A DNA stretch of 64,000 nt from Girardinichthys multiradiatus (lineage: Eukaryota; Chordata; Actinopteri; Cyprinodontiformes; Goodeidae): NCBI RefSeq assembly GCF_021462225.1, contig NC_061797.1, forward strand, positions 28,171,093 to 28,235,092. Direction: 5' to 3'. Of the stretch, positions 47,266 to 58,690 are shown in pieces. Below the pieces are notes generated by a model, which searched no databases, was not told the DNA's origin, and saw only the letters and a program-made list of their open reading frames with translations. Within the stretch, counting starts at the first letter, position 1; each line of letters opens with the position of its first letter. The translations under genes and the position numbers were made by a program.

Positions 47266-50200
47266 ATTAGTATCATAAAATATCTATATGCACAATGATT
47301 TATATCTTATTAATAATACTGTATAAGTTCACCAATATTTTTTGGCTCTGCTGGTAAGACACACAAACAGAGAAAGCAGATATTACTTTTACACGTCTGT
47401 TAAATTTCAGCACCTCAGGGTTCTACAAAGAAAAAAAATACAGAGACTGGGAGGCAAAGTGTCACTTGTTTCATATTCAAACCAGCATGTTTAAAACATT
47501 TTCTCGAATCCTGCAAGTCACTCATCTGTCAGTTACAAACACTATCACTTGTTTTAATCTCAAAACAAGTCCATCTGTGTTTGAAACAAGTCAAATGATC
47601 TCACCCAGAGGGCATGTTTGTTTTCTCTTGCCTTGTGTTAAAGTAAACCACACAAAATAACTTAATTCCAATAATTTCTGCATGTTTGTAAGCACTGATA
47701 GTGACTGACAGAATTGGGATCATAAATCCTCAGAAAGATCAAACTCTCAACTGGAATGGGAGGAAGAACCATAGGCTTCAACTGGCATCAGACTATAGTG
47801 GCCAACATCTCCAGGGTTCTTTCATGTGGGAGGTATTGTGCCTAGCCCCTATAACTTACACCCCAGCTCTGCAGGGACTTATTTTTATAACCCCCATTAT
47901 TTTCAATCATAAATATTCAAATCCAGATCTTAAATCCAGAGCTTAGTGAGGAGAATAGCCAAAAACAACATGCGGCTCTTCAGCTTCCTCCAGCTCTCAC
48001 TCTTCTATAGAAACTCATTATAAAGATTAATACTGAAATCAAACAGAATGCTGAGACAAGTTGGCAGTCCCCCAGTCAAAATAATGCACACGTATTAAAG
48101 AAAACTCAGAATGGGGATTTTTGGTCAAACATCTCTGGCTGCTTTGTAATTTATTTGTTTGAGAGTTTTTGATAGAATTCTGCATTTCGTTTTTTTTTTG
48201 CGATGTGAATTAATATTTGTGGCTTGAATATTAATCCTGATTCACAAGTGGATTAGTCCCCTATTGTCCCCTGAGTGCTGAGCCTCAAATAAAGGCACTG
48301 ACATGGAGAGGAAATCTATACCTTTGTGCCCCACAAACAAAGGCCTCTGCACCCTGAGATAACACATGTCCCTGAAACAGAGCCCCCCCTGCCACTGTAC
48401 CCACATGTGAGATCCTCCATCTCCCTTTTCCTGCTTCAACCCTCTGATCCACCATCGTCCTTCTCCTGATCACTCTCTTCCTCCTTCTCTCCCTCTCTCC
48501 TTCAGAAAAACTTTGCCATGGTAGATTTGCAAGGCAATTTTGCCCTTAAACCATGCCTCTTTCCCAGCTTATACCATGCATTTTCCAGAGTTTATCAAAG
48601 AATACAATGGGGTTATACTTTCACCATTATTCTCCAGGCAAGAACAGTAATTTAAATGCACCAGTACCACTGAGGCAGGGCACAGCCCCGCTGTCTCACT
48701 ATGAAAAAGAGAGTGATGAAAATTTGTTACAAAAAAAGCACATTGCATTACTTTGTTGACCTTTGCTGTACTCATAGTTTACAAACAGCTGTGAAGCTTT
48801 TTCCTCTGGGCTCTTTGTACATCAGAGACTGGGAATGATGGAGGCATGCCATGCCTTCATCAACGGCTTTTTCTAACTTACTTCTATTGTGGCTCGCAAC
48901 AACATAACCAAACAAATGCGTATTTACCATATTCTGCCACCAAAGCTGTTGGAAAAGAACGTGAGGTAATACATACAAACAGACACATCATTCTTCAAGT
49001 GAGCATTTCCTTAAAAAATGGTTAGTCAGTAGAAGAAAATCTCCCTGTTTATTTTTAATTTTGTAGACATTCTTACTCTAACTTAAGCTTAAGTTCAGCA
49101 GCAGTTTTGAAGTACCAAAACACATAAATCACCGAAACTAACTGCTGATAAATGCACTAATCAACAAATAACTCCCGACTTTGAACTACATGATCAAATG
49201 CCTCCCAGACTTCTTAACAAACACAGAAATAGCCCGTTAATTAGCCACCAATACCAACTCAGACAGCAAGTTCAGTGTTACCAGCTGTGGTGCACGCCCA
49301 TATTCTTTTACAATTCTGACAGCATTTTACGCTGAACACAACAGAGAGGAAAGTCAACTGCAATTGGCAGTGAAAGCAAAAAAGCAACCGAAAACTCATT
49401 GACAGTTAATTTTTTCTCTCTGGGGCATGAATGTACCTTCATCCACAGGACATACCACCCTAACCGTTGAGCCTTGTCACCCATATCAAAAGCCATCAAT
49501 GGCTTTGAGGTTCAGTGTCATTTTAAAGAAATATTAGCAAATTAAAAGGAAGAAAATACAGAGGATGAGGAGGAACTGCAGAAGGAAGTAAAGATACGTG
49601 TTTCAAAGACTATCAAAGCAAACAAGAAAATAAGGATGGGAGCCTGGATACCTAAAGGAGTGCAGAAGAAGGAGTGCAGTACAGAGACAGGATCTGTCTG
49701 CAGACCTGGTCAGACTGATGAGAACAGGCAGCCATAGTGATGTCATTATGTTGTTAATCAATCTGCTGATGTCTGCTTGTCTGGGTGGGCAGATACTCCC
49801 AGTATAGAAGGGGTTAATGGGAAATCAATGCTTATGAGCAGGACATGGGGAAAAAGGGGGAAAGGAGGAGATAGGAACAATGTTTCCTGTGATAGCAGAA
49901 GACTTCCCAGATGTTATCTGTCATTCACAACATTCTGATGACCAGGTGTTAGGACTCAATGTGGTAAAGTGGATATACGTGCTAGTGGAAGATCAATAAA
50001 GGCCAATTGAATGGTAATACTCGTAACTAGTCTGCCAACACAATGATGTCTTTACAACACAAAGAAAAGTAGAAGAATACTTGCATATAGCAAGCCATTA
50101 AAAACAATTTACTGATGTTCTTGTTGACTTCAGAAACCTGTAAAGGTGATGCTTCTTTCATGTGTATAGGTTATATCTGTGACCTGCATCAGTAAGACAT

Positions 50201-51956
50201 GGATTTATCTATTACATGGAACAAAAGAAAGAGCGTATTTGAAAGGAAAGGTAAAATACATACAGCAGACATTAGCTAGGGTATTTCTAAAGGCCTGAGG
50301 GCATTTAAAGCGGTGGGTGTGGGGTTGAAAGGGGGGAACCAAGACCAGGTCCCAGGGCAACAAGGCTCTTTGTAGTTGGAGCATTCTGAACAAGCCAGAG
50401 GCTTACTCCTCTAACCCCAACCACTCAGTGAGGCTGTTTGGGGAAATTACACCACAGCGTAATAATTAATCAAGTAAACACCAAACTGCTTTGATTGGGA
50501 TTACATTAACATATTATCAATAATGCATAAATCAAATACAAATAAAACCTCTGCATAATGGCATGTTTAAATAGCTAAAATTTCAAACTAAACTGGAAAA
50601 GCTCATCTTCCTCAAACAACACAAAAAAAAAAAAGCACTGCAGACTACAGAGGAAGCAGCAGAAGCTTTTTGTGGTTTCAGAATCCCCATTATTTTGGCA
50701 CTTAAACTGCCCGGGCTCATCAGCTTCCTTTTTCATCACAGCATCATCCATTTTGAGCTTTTACCAGGAGGCAAAAAAATTATGAAGTCATTTATTTACA
50801 CTTAACAATGGCAGAATGCGTCACACAGAATAAATAAACACTGATGAGGCACCGAAAACACAATGCACAATAATTTGTGCAAAGCTACTCCAGGTTTGAT
50901 TTCAAAAGTAGCAAAGCAGATTGAAGAAAAAGGAGTTAGTCACTTTTATCATTTGCAGAGGAGTCGAATCAGCTCTGCTTTTGTATTTTCACTTAAATGC
51001 ATGTTCTGTTTTTCTCTGATAAGTTGTGTTGTTTAAAAGCATCCGTTTGCGCCTAACGCTTCGTTCATTGGGGGAACTTCATGCCCAGGGATTTTCTAAA
51101 CACAATTCATCAAAGTGGAACGTTGGTCTCTCTCTTTTTTCCCCTGCATTCCTAATCCTTTTTGCTGCAGATGAGAGATTTGCTGTTCAGACTCATTAAG
51201 ATTAAAGCATTTTGCTGGAGTTATTTAAGAATGCAAAGTTTCATGTGAGACCTCTCAGAGTTCAGAACAGAGGAAAATCCTATTGACACGCTCGGTGCAC
51301 TCGGGGCTGATCTTAGCCTATATTTCTATATTTAGTGTCAGTGATTGAGTGATACCATGTGGAATGTGTTTTTCCTGATGCACTATGGTTTAGAGTTGTG
51401 ATTACTTTTTTGATGTTTTCAAACATGTTTTCCAAACTGCCAGTTAGGTGTTTTTAATGAAATGCTAGAGATAAAGCCAAGTTGGCAGAGTAATTGGTGG
51501 AGGAACAAAACACTGCTCCTCCCAGACCTGTTGCTGCCTCTGCTGATCAGCTGGCTGAAAAAGGGCTACAACGCTTTTGCCTTGCTTAAAGAACAACAAT
51601 GTGGCTGTTTTGGAAATATTTCCAGTCAAAACATATATATAGACATGGAGTGGAAACCATAGATATGCTCGCTGGAAGCCATTGTTGGGAATCTGTAATC
51701 ATCAGCATGTCTAAGAGCAAGACAAAAAGATAAATATACTGTACAATAAAAAATATTTTTTTTATTTTTTTTTTTCAGTTCTACTCTTAAAACTAAATAG
51801 AAGAATCTGTGTCCTTTTGACAGTTTTGTGCCAGGTACTCCTATTTAAAATGCACTTTCTGAATGCATGATTACTAGAATTATTACTACTATTTTATTTT
51901 TGTATTTATGTTTTACTTTATTCTCCCAGATTTAAAAAAAAGCCTTTTATGGTACT
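47266..51956. other. Unique non-coding DNA
   Basis: No gene or transposon recognised. 48240-48500 is of mixed composition. 50900-51150 looks repeat-free and possibly constrained. A-run near 50623-50634 and a T-run near 51755-51775. Short frames on both strands have no recognisable product. Confidence 0.4.
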
Positions 51957-52428
51957 CACAGCACATACAATAAGTATTGAACATGTCAAAATTTGTTTCT
52001 ATGGATTATTTCTATTAACACAAATTTTACACTAGATGTTGGTAACAACCCAAGTAATGCATACGTAAAGTTATTTTTAATGAAATGGAATGACATAGGG
52101 GAAAAGTATTGAACACATGAAAAAAAAGATGTGCAAAAAGACAAGAAACCAGCTGACTATTTAGAAAGCATTACTGCTGCAGTGTCAATATCAGCTGGTT
52201 TAATATTAGCATATGACCTATACAAAGAGTTCTCATTACCAAAGTATTGCACAGAGTGGTACCACTGGTGAAAGCCAAGAGACCAAAAATGTCTCACTTT
52301 TGCAAAACCTACTAATGGCAATGGTTACAGAAGCATTTCTTAACATATGAATGTTCTTGTATGTGCAGTTGAGGCCATAATATGGAATTACAGAGAACAT
52401 CATTTCACCATAAACCAGTCAAGGTCAA
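51957..52428 (+). mobile_element. Tc1-like relic, 5' part (interrupted by LINE)
   Basis: Left inverted repeat (about 51957-52110) with the outer ACAATAAGTATTGAACATG and inner GGGGAAAAGTATTGAACAC motifs typical of a fish Tc1-like family. Diverged N-terminal transposase sequence follows (GAAAGCCAAGAGACC near 52271). It breaks off at ACCAGTCAAGGTCAA, where the LINE begins. The gene continues at 57884. Confidence 0.85.
52423..52428. repeat. Target-site duplication, left copy (GGTCAA)
   Basis: GGTCAA at the left junction matches 57884-57889 at the right junction. The host transposase gene reads across naturally if one copy and everything between are removed. Confidence 0.7.
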
Positions 52429-52456
52429 TTCAATTCAATTCAATTCAATTCAATTC
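52429..52456. repeat. LINE 3' tail, ATTCA pentanucleotide repeats
   Basis: About five tandem TTCAA units form the 3' terminus of the LINE (minus-strand TTGAA). L2-type elements end in such short tandem repeats instead of poly(A). Confidence 0.85.
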
Positions 52457-53634
52457 AGTTTTATTTATATAGCGCCAATTCACAACACATGTTGTCTCAA
52501 GGCACTTCACAACAGTCAGGTACATACATTCCAATTAATCCTAACCATTGAACAGTGCAGTCGGAGTTAGTTATTTATTCAAATTGGATAAAAAGTTTTT
52601 CTGTCTAAGGAAACCCAGCAGATTGCATTCAGTCAGTGACTTGCAGCATTCACTCCTCCCAGATGACCATGTAGAGACAGTGGACAGTCACTGGCATAGA
52701 CTTTGCAGCATACTGATACTGAGCATGCATGTAGTGACAGCGGAGAGGAAAAACTCCCTTTTAACAGGAAGAAACCTCCAGCAGAACCAGGCTCAGTGTG
52801 ACCGGCCATCTGCCACAACCGACTGGGGGTTTGAGAGAACAGAGCAGAGACACAAAGAGAACAAAGAAGCACTGATCCAGGAGTACTTTCTATGGGAAGG
52901 AAAAGTAAATGTTAGTGGATGTAGCTCCTTTAGTTGTTTCACCTAGAAAGAAAAAACAGACAAACTCTTAGCCAGTTTTCAAGGTTAGAGTCTGAAAGAG
53001 AGCACATAGAATTAGTTACAGTAAAAGCTCACTCAATTGCCATGTCTAGGAGAGAGAAAGGGTTAAACACTAAAAGACAGGGCTATGTGGATCATCGGTA
53101 GAGGGTGAGCATTAAGTTGTTGCCAGCAGAAGCTTGGACGATTCCCCTCTCCAGAAAGGTGTCACAGGTAGACACAGAGCCAGGCCAGGTGTAGCTTCTA
53201 GGAAGAGAAAAATGAGAACAAGGTTAAAAGCTGAAATAACAGCAAATAATGCAAAATTGGGGAGTAGTGTGAGAATGTAGCGAAAAGGGTGAAAGGGGTC
53301 ATTATGTCCTCCAGCAGCCTAAGCCTATAGCAGCATAACTACACAGATAGTTTCAGTTCAGATTATTTAGTTAAACGGCGCTTATTTACGACAAAGTCGT
53401 CTCAAGGGTCCCTCTGATGGTCATTGTTATACTAAAAACCACAAGGATTGGGATACCTCCCTCTGTCAGACTGATTATAACCATTGGAAAAGAGAAGGGG
53501 TCATACAGGTAGCAGAAATGGAGGGTGTGTTTGCACCTCAACCATAACTGAGCTGGTTTAGGCTAAGCCTGACTTCCCCTTACTCCAACCAACAGGGAGG
53601 GAGGAAGGCTCCCTCCCTGATAACCTAAGCCACT

Positions 53635-56606
53635 CTAACTATAAGCTTTATCAAAAAGGAAAGTTTTAAGCCTAGCCTTAAAAGTAGACAGGGTGTCTGC
53701 CTCACGGACCAAAACCGGGAGCTGGTTCCACAGGAAAGGAGCCTGATAACTAAAGGATCTGCCTTCCATTCTACTTCTAGAGACTCTAGGAACCACCAGT
53801 AAACCTGCAGTCTGAGAACGAAGTGCCCTGTTAGGAACATATGGAACAATCAGATCTCTGATGTATGATGGAGCTAGATCATTAAGGGCTTTATATGTGA
53901 GGAGGAGAATTTTAAATTCTATTCTGGATTTAACAGGGAGCCAATGAAGGGAAGCTAAAATAGGAGAAATATTATCTCTCTTTTTAATTTTCATCAGAAC
54001 TCTTGCTGCAGCATTCTGAATCAGCTGAATGCTTTAAACTGCATTTTGTGGACATCCTGATAGGAAAGAATTACAATAGTCCAGCCTTGAAGTAACAAAT
54101 GCATGGACTAGTTTTTCAGCGTCACTGCTGGATAGGATATTTCTAATTTTGGCAATGTTCTTGAGGTGAAAGAAGGAAATCCTAGAAACCTGTTTAATAT
54201 GGGATTTAAATGACATGTCCTGGTCAAAAGTAACACCAAGGTTTTTTACTTTATTACCAGAGGTCAATTTAATGCCATCCAGGTTAAGTGATTGACTAAG
54301 CAGTTTCTTTTTTAAAGACTCCGGTCCAAAGACAACAACTTCTGTCTTGTCTGAATTTAGAAGCAAAAAATTTAAAGTCATCCAAGTTTTTATATCTTCA
54401 AGACATGCTTGTAGTCTATCTAACTGGTTGGGCTTATCAGGATTTATGGATAAGTAAAGCTGACTATCATCAGCGTAACAGTGAAAATTTATCCTATGCT
54501 GCCTGATAATTTGACCTATTGGAAGCATATATATAGTAAAGAGAATTGGCCCAAGTACTGAACCCTGTGATACTCCACAATTAACCCTGGAGTTTAAAGA
54601 TGATTTATCATTTACATGAACAAACTGGAATCTGTCAGACAGATAAGATTTAAACCAGCATAGCGCTGTTCCCCTGATCCCTACAGCATATTCCAGCCTT
54701 TTTAAGAGAATATTATGGTCGACTGTATCAAATGCAGCACTGAGATCTAACAGAACCAGTACAGACACAAGTCCATTATCTGAGGCCATAAGAATATCAT
54801 TAGTGACTTTCAGCAGAGCTGTTTCAGTGCTATGATGAGCTCTGAAGCCTGACTGAAACTCTTCAAACAGGTCATTGCTGTGTAAATGCTCACACATTTG
54901 ATTTGCAACTATTTTCTCAAGAATTTTAGATAAGAATGGAAGATTGGATATAGGTCTGTAATTTTTCAAGTCAACTTGATCAAGCGAAGGTTTCTTAAGT
55001 AAAGGTTTAATTACAGCTACCTTAAAAGCTTGTGGTACATATCCATTTACTAAGGATAAATTAATAATATCTAAAATGGGGCTGATAATCAGAGGGAACA
55101 CTTCCTTAAATAATTTGCTTGGGATTGGGTCTAACATACAAGTTGAAGGTTTAGATGAAGCTAATATTTCTGATAACTCAGCTTCACAGGATCAAAACAG
55201 TTCAAACACAAATCAGGTTCTGCAGTTATTTCCAATGTTGTCCCACTTGCTGAGGATGAAGTAATCATCTTTGGGAGTATGTCAAAGATTTTCTTTTTAA
55301 TAGAATAAATTTTATTTAAGAAGAATCCCATAAAGTCATTACTGCTAAGAGCTAAGGGAATGGATGGCTCAACAGAGCTATGACTCTGTGTAAGTTTAGC
55401 AACTGTACTAAAGAGAAACCTAGGATTATTCTTGTTCTCTTCTATTAATGATGAGAAATAAGCTGTTCTGGCTTGGCGAAGTGTCTTTTTATACAACAGT
55501 AGGCTATTTTTCCAGATGACGTAGGAATCCTCTAGATGTGTAGAGCGCCATTTTCTCTCCAATTTTCTAACATTGTGCTTTAAAGTATGCAGCTCTGAAT
55601 TAAACCAAGGAGCTAGCCTCCTATGAATGATTACCTTCTTTTTCAAGGGGGCTGCATGGTCTAATGCATCACGCAATGATGAAGAAACACTATGAACAAA
55701 TGAATCAATTTGTGAAGGGGCAGAAACAAGATTATAGCTGGGCTTTTCAGTGGTAATGAGGAAATTAAAAGTGAAACAGATTCTTTAAAGGTTGTTACAG
55801 CATCGCCTGATAATGATCTACTATAATGAAATTTTCTTTCAGGTGTGGAGTACTTGGTTAAATTAAACTCAAAGGTTATTAAGAAATGGTCAGACACGAC
55901 AGGGTTATGAGAAAATATTGTTATGTCTTTACACTCAATGCTATATGTCAGCACAAGGTCCAGAGAATGAAGACAAAGGTGGGTAGGTTGGTTAATGTTT
56001 TGAGCAAAGCTAATTGAGTCTAAGATAGCATTAAAAGCTATATTTAGGCTACCACTTTCAGCGTTAACATGAATGTTAAAATCCCCCACTACAATAACTT
56101 TATCTGTATTTAACACTAAATCAGATAAAAAGTCTGAAAACTGATCTAAAAATTGAGAGTAAGTACAAAACAACAAACAGAAGTGGTTTTAGTGCTTTGC
56201 AATTTGGATGATGAAAACTAAGGATTACATATTCAAAAGAGTTGTAGCTATTAATTGGTCTGGGACTAATCAATAAATTGGACTGAAAGATGGTTGCTAC
56301 TCCTCCTCGCCCAGTATTTTGAGGAATGTGAAAATTTAAATAATTAGTAGGAGTTGAATCATTTATAGTAACATAATCCTCTTGCTGCAGCCAGGTTTCT
56401 GTGAGGCAAAATAAATCAATCTGATTGTCACAAAGCAGGTCACTAACTAATGTCTTTGAAGAGAGAGATCTTATATTCAGTAGGCCACATTTAATTGTTT
56501 TATTTTTCTTTTTGGCCTGAGTTGTGTTTATTTTTATGAGATTTTCCTGATTTCCTCCTTTTAGATTATTTTTTAACCTATTCAATTTTGGCTGTGGGTG
56601 AGACAC
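53635..56606 (-). pseudogene. L2 LINE ORF2: endonuclease and reverse transcriptase, broken
   Basis: ORF2 encodes the enzymes for target-primed reverse transcription. The N-terminal apurinic-like endonuclease is seen at 56606-55800: [22 protein letters not shown] and SDHFL motifs in order. The reverse transcriptase follows at about 55137-54300: DYRPISNLP, DLSAAFDTVDH (catalytic Asp), GVSQGSVLGP and YADD. A C-terminal domain ends at 53635. Breaks: a small deletion with frameshift near 56160, frameshifts near 55755 and 55187, and a lone in-frame TAA at 54036-54034. Catalytic motifs are all retained, so inactivation came from these few lesions. Total length of about 990 codons fits the family. 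Confidence 0.93.
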
Positions 56607-56699
56607 TGTCTTAATAGGGTAATGGGTGGGTAGCAGTACAGAAGCTGCAGAGAGGAGTATTTAACTACAACCCTGCTTCCTGGTGTGAACCCTGGGTTG

Positions 56700-57584
56700 T
56701 CAGAGTTTTGGAGAACTAATAAATTCGGCCAGATTCCTAGAAAGAGCTGCTCCATCCAAAGTGGTATGGATGCTGTCTCTCCGGATCAGACCAGGTTTTC
56801 CCCAAAATGTTCGCCAGTTATCAATGTAACCCACATTGTTTTCTGGACACCACCTAGATAGCCAGCGGTTGAGTGACAGCATGCGGCTAAACATGTCGTT
56901 ACTTATCAGATCGGGGAGGGGACCAGAGAAAATTACGGAGTCCAACATCGTTTTGGCAAACTTACACACTGAAGCAACACTAACTTTGGTGACCTCCGAT
57001 TGACGTAACCGGGTGTCATCACCGCCAGCGTGAATAACAATCTTTCCGTATTTATGCTTATCCTTAGCCAGCAGTTTCAGATATGATTTGATGTCGCCCG
57101 TTCTGGCCCGTGGCAGACATTTGACTATGGTCGCTGGTGTCTCTAGTGCCAAGTTTCTGACTATGGAGCTGCCAATTACCAGAGTTGGCTTCTCAGCAGG
57201 TGTGTCACTGAGCGGGGAAAATCTGTTAGAAACGCAGACGGGTTGGTGGTGACCTGTGGGCTAGGATCTAGGACTATGCTTTCTACGTACCGTCACCCAG
57301 CCAGCCTGAGGCCCCGGCTGCGCGGGCTCTGCTGGAGGACTGCTACGTGGAGCTAGCCTCGGTGGCTCCGCGCTGGCTACGGGGCCTCGGCTATCTGCTG
57401 GTTTTTCAACAGCGCGGAGCTGGGCCTCCAATTCTGACACCCTCACCTCCAACACTACAAAAATGCTACATTTATTACACGTACCATTATCACTAAAGGA
57501 GGCAGAGGAGTAACTGAACATCTGACACAGAGAGCAGGAGAGAGGAGGAGACTCAGAGAGAGAAACAGCAGAACGGGTAGCCAT
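56700..57584 (-). pseudogene. L2 LINE ORF1: zinc-ribbon-like, coiled coil and SGNH esterase-like
   Basis: Starts at ATG 57584 in a strong context (CCACCATGG). Residues 17-39 have Cys pairs spaced C-x2-C-x15-C-x2-C, zinc-ribbon-like. Residues about 45-62 look like a short coiled coil (VRVSELEAQLRAVE). A Pro-rich linker follows. The C-terminal half resembles the SGNH-hydrolase (esterase) domain found in ORF1 of L2/CR1 elements: VIGSSIV (Ser block), HAGGDDTRL and DSIHTTLDG (Asp/His block). A single in-frame TAG at 57263-57261 interrupts it at codon 108. The frame is otherwise open for 294 codons. ORF1 would bind RNA and help form the retrotransposition particle. Confidence 0.85.
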
Positions 57585-57883
57585 GGTGGAGCTAACGCTA
57601 ACGCTAAGCTAGCGACCCCTTACCACTACTAGAAAAACCGTGTAAGACACGGAGAGTACCCAAACGTTAAATACAGCAACAGAAAGTATGTGTTTTAATG
57701 TGCTTATGTATTATAACAAGTAAGAGATATCACAGTAGAAAGAAATCAGATCAAACGAGAGAGCCTTCACACACCAAACAATTCACCAAGTGCAACAGCG
57801 AAAACAGAAAGTGATGTTACCCAGAGCTCCAGCCGACTCTCTGAACCAGCATACTGCAAATCTACTCAGTCACCACCATCACT

Positions 57884-57889
57884 GGTCAA
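57884..57889. repeat. Target-site duplication, right copy (GGTCAA)
   Basis: Right-hand match to 52423-52428, immediately followed by GAGCCCCTC, the expected continuation of the split Tc1-like transposase gene. Confidence 0.7.
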
Positions 57890-58690
57890 GAGCCCCTCAA
57901 AGGATTTCTGGCAGAGGTGTCAAAAGAAAAATCAAAGGAGTTATCTAATAGCCAAGGAGCACTCATAGAGAGCTTAAGAAATGTCTGGAAATGGCAGGAA
58001 TAGTTTTTCCCATGAAAATAAGTATTGCAATTGACAGCTATGGCCTCTATGCACATTTACTGCACAAAACATTGTTGAAGAAAAAGCATGTTCAAAGCTT
58101 GACACTTGTTTAAAGATTGTTGAAAGATGTTGAAGAAGACTTTGGCAAGCCAGTGGAATACTGAGAGATTATAGTCTGGTGACATCAGGCCAAAACTGAA
58201 CTCTGTGGATGTCATTGCATTCATTATGTTTGGAGGATAAATGGTTCTGCACATCATCCCAAACACACCAAGCCAAAATAAAGGTTTGCAGGTGGAAACA
58301 TCATGGTTTGAGTTGTCTTATTGCATATGACACTGGAAGACTTCATATACAGTACAGAAATTGAAGGTAGGATGAATAGAGAAAATGTACTGTGAAGTTA
58401 TTGTTAAAAATCTGAACATGAAATAAGTGTGGATTTCCAAGCAACACAATAGTCCCAAACATACAACCACTGGTTTCAGAAATTAAAACTGCTTAATGGC
58501 CCAGTCAATTGCCTTACTTGTATCCAACTGAACAACTATGGAAAAAACTGAAGATTGCATAGAGTGCATAGAAAGGACCCCAGAAACTTCAAACTGAAGA
58601 TGGTGTAATAGGGCAATGGATATGACTAAGTTTCCATACAGAAGATGAATTAGAGTTGGCATGACCAAAAAGGCTTTTTCACAAAGTTTC
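57884..58690 (+). mobile_element. Tc1-like relic, 3' part
   Basis: Continuation of the element begun at 51957. The sequence follows the plus-strand transposase gene, with recognisable segments such as GAAAAAGCATGTTCAAAGC, TATAGTCTGGTGACATCAGG (around the first catalytic Asp), CACATCATCCCAAACAC and AATGGCCCAGTCAATTGC (before the third catalytic motif). It has many substitutions, short deletions and stops. The 3' inverted repeat is not recognisable, so the right boundary is approximate. Counting both parts, the original element was about 1.3 kb plus any lost terminus. Confidence 0.88.

Larger units (their letters stand above)
52429..57883 (-). mobile_element. Nearly full-length L2-clade LINE
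   Basis: A 5.45-kb non-LTR retrotransposon on the minus strand: about 300 bp of 5' leader (57883-57585), ORF1 (57584-56700), ORF2 (about 56606-53635), and a 1.2-kb 3' untranslated region ending in five-base ATTGA-type tail repeats (52429-52456). The TTATATAGCGCC segment near the end is characteristic of an abundant spiny-rayed fish L2 family. Both genes carry stops or frameshifts, so the copy is dead though structurally whole. It inserted in a Tc1-like relic with a 6-bp duplication. Confidence 0.93.

Noticed and set aside
55076..55264. Plus-strand 62-codon frame within the LINE
   Set aside because: Antisense shadow of ORF2; not a separate gene.
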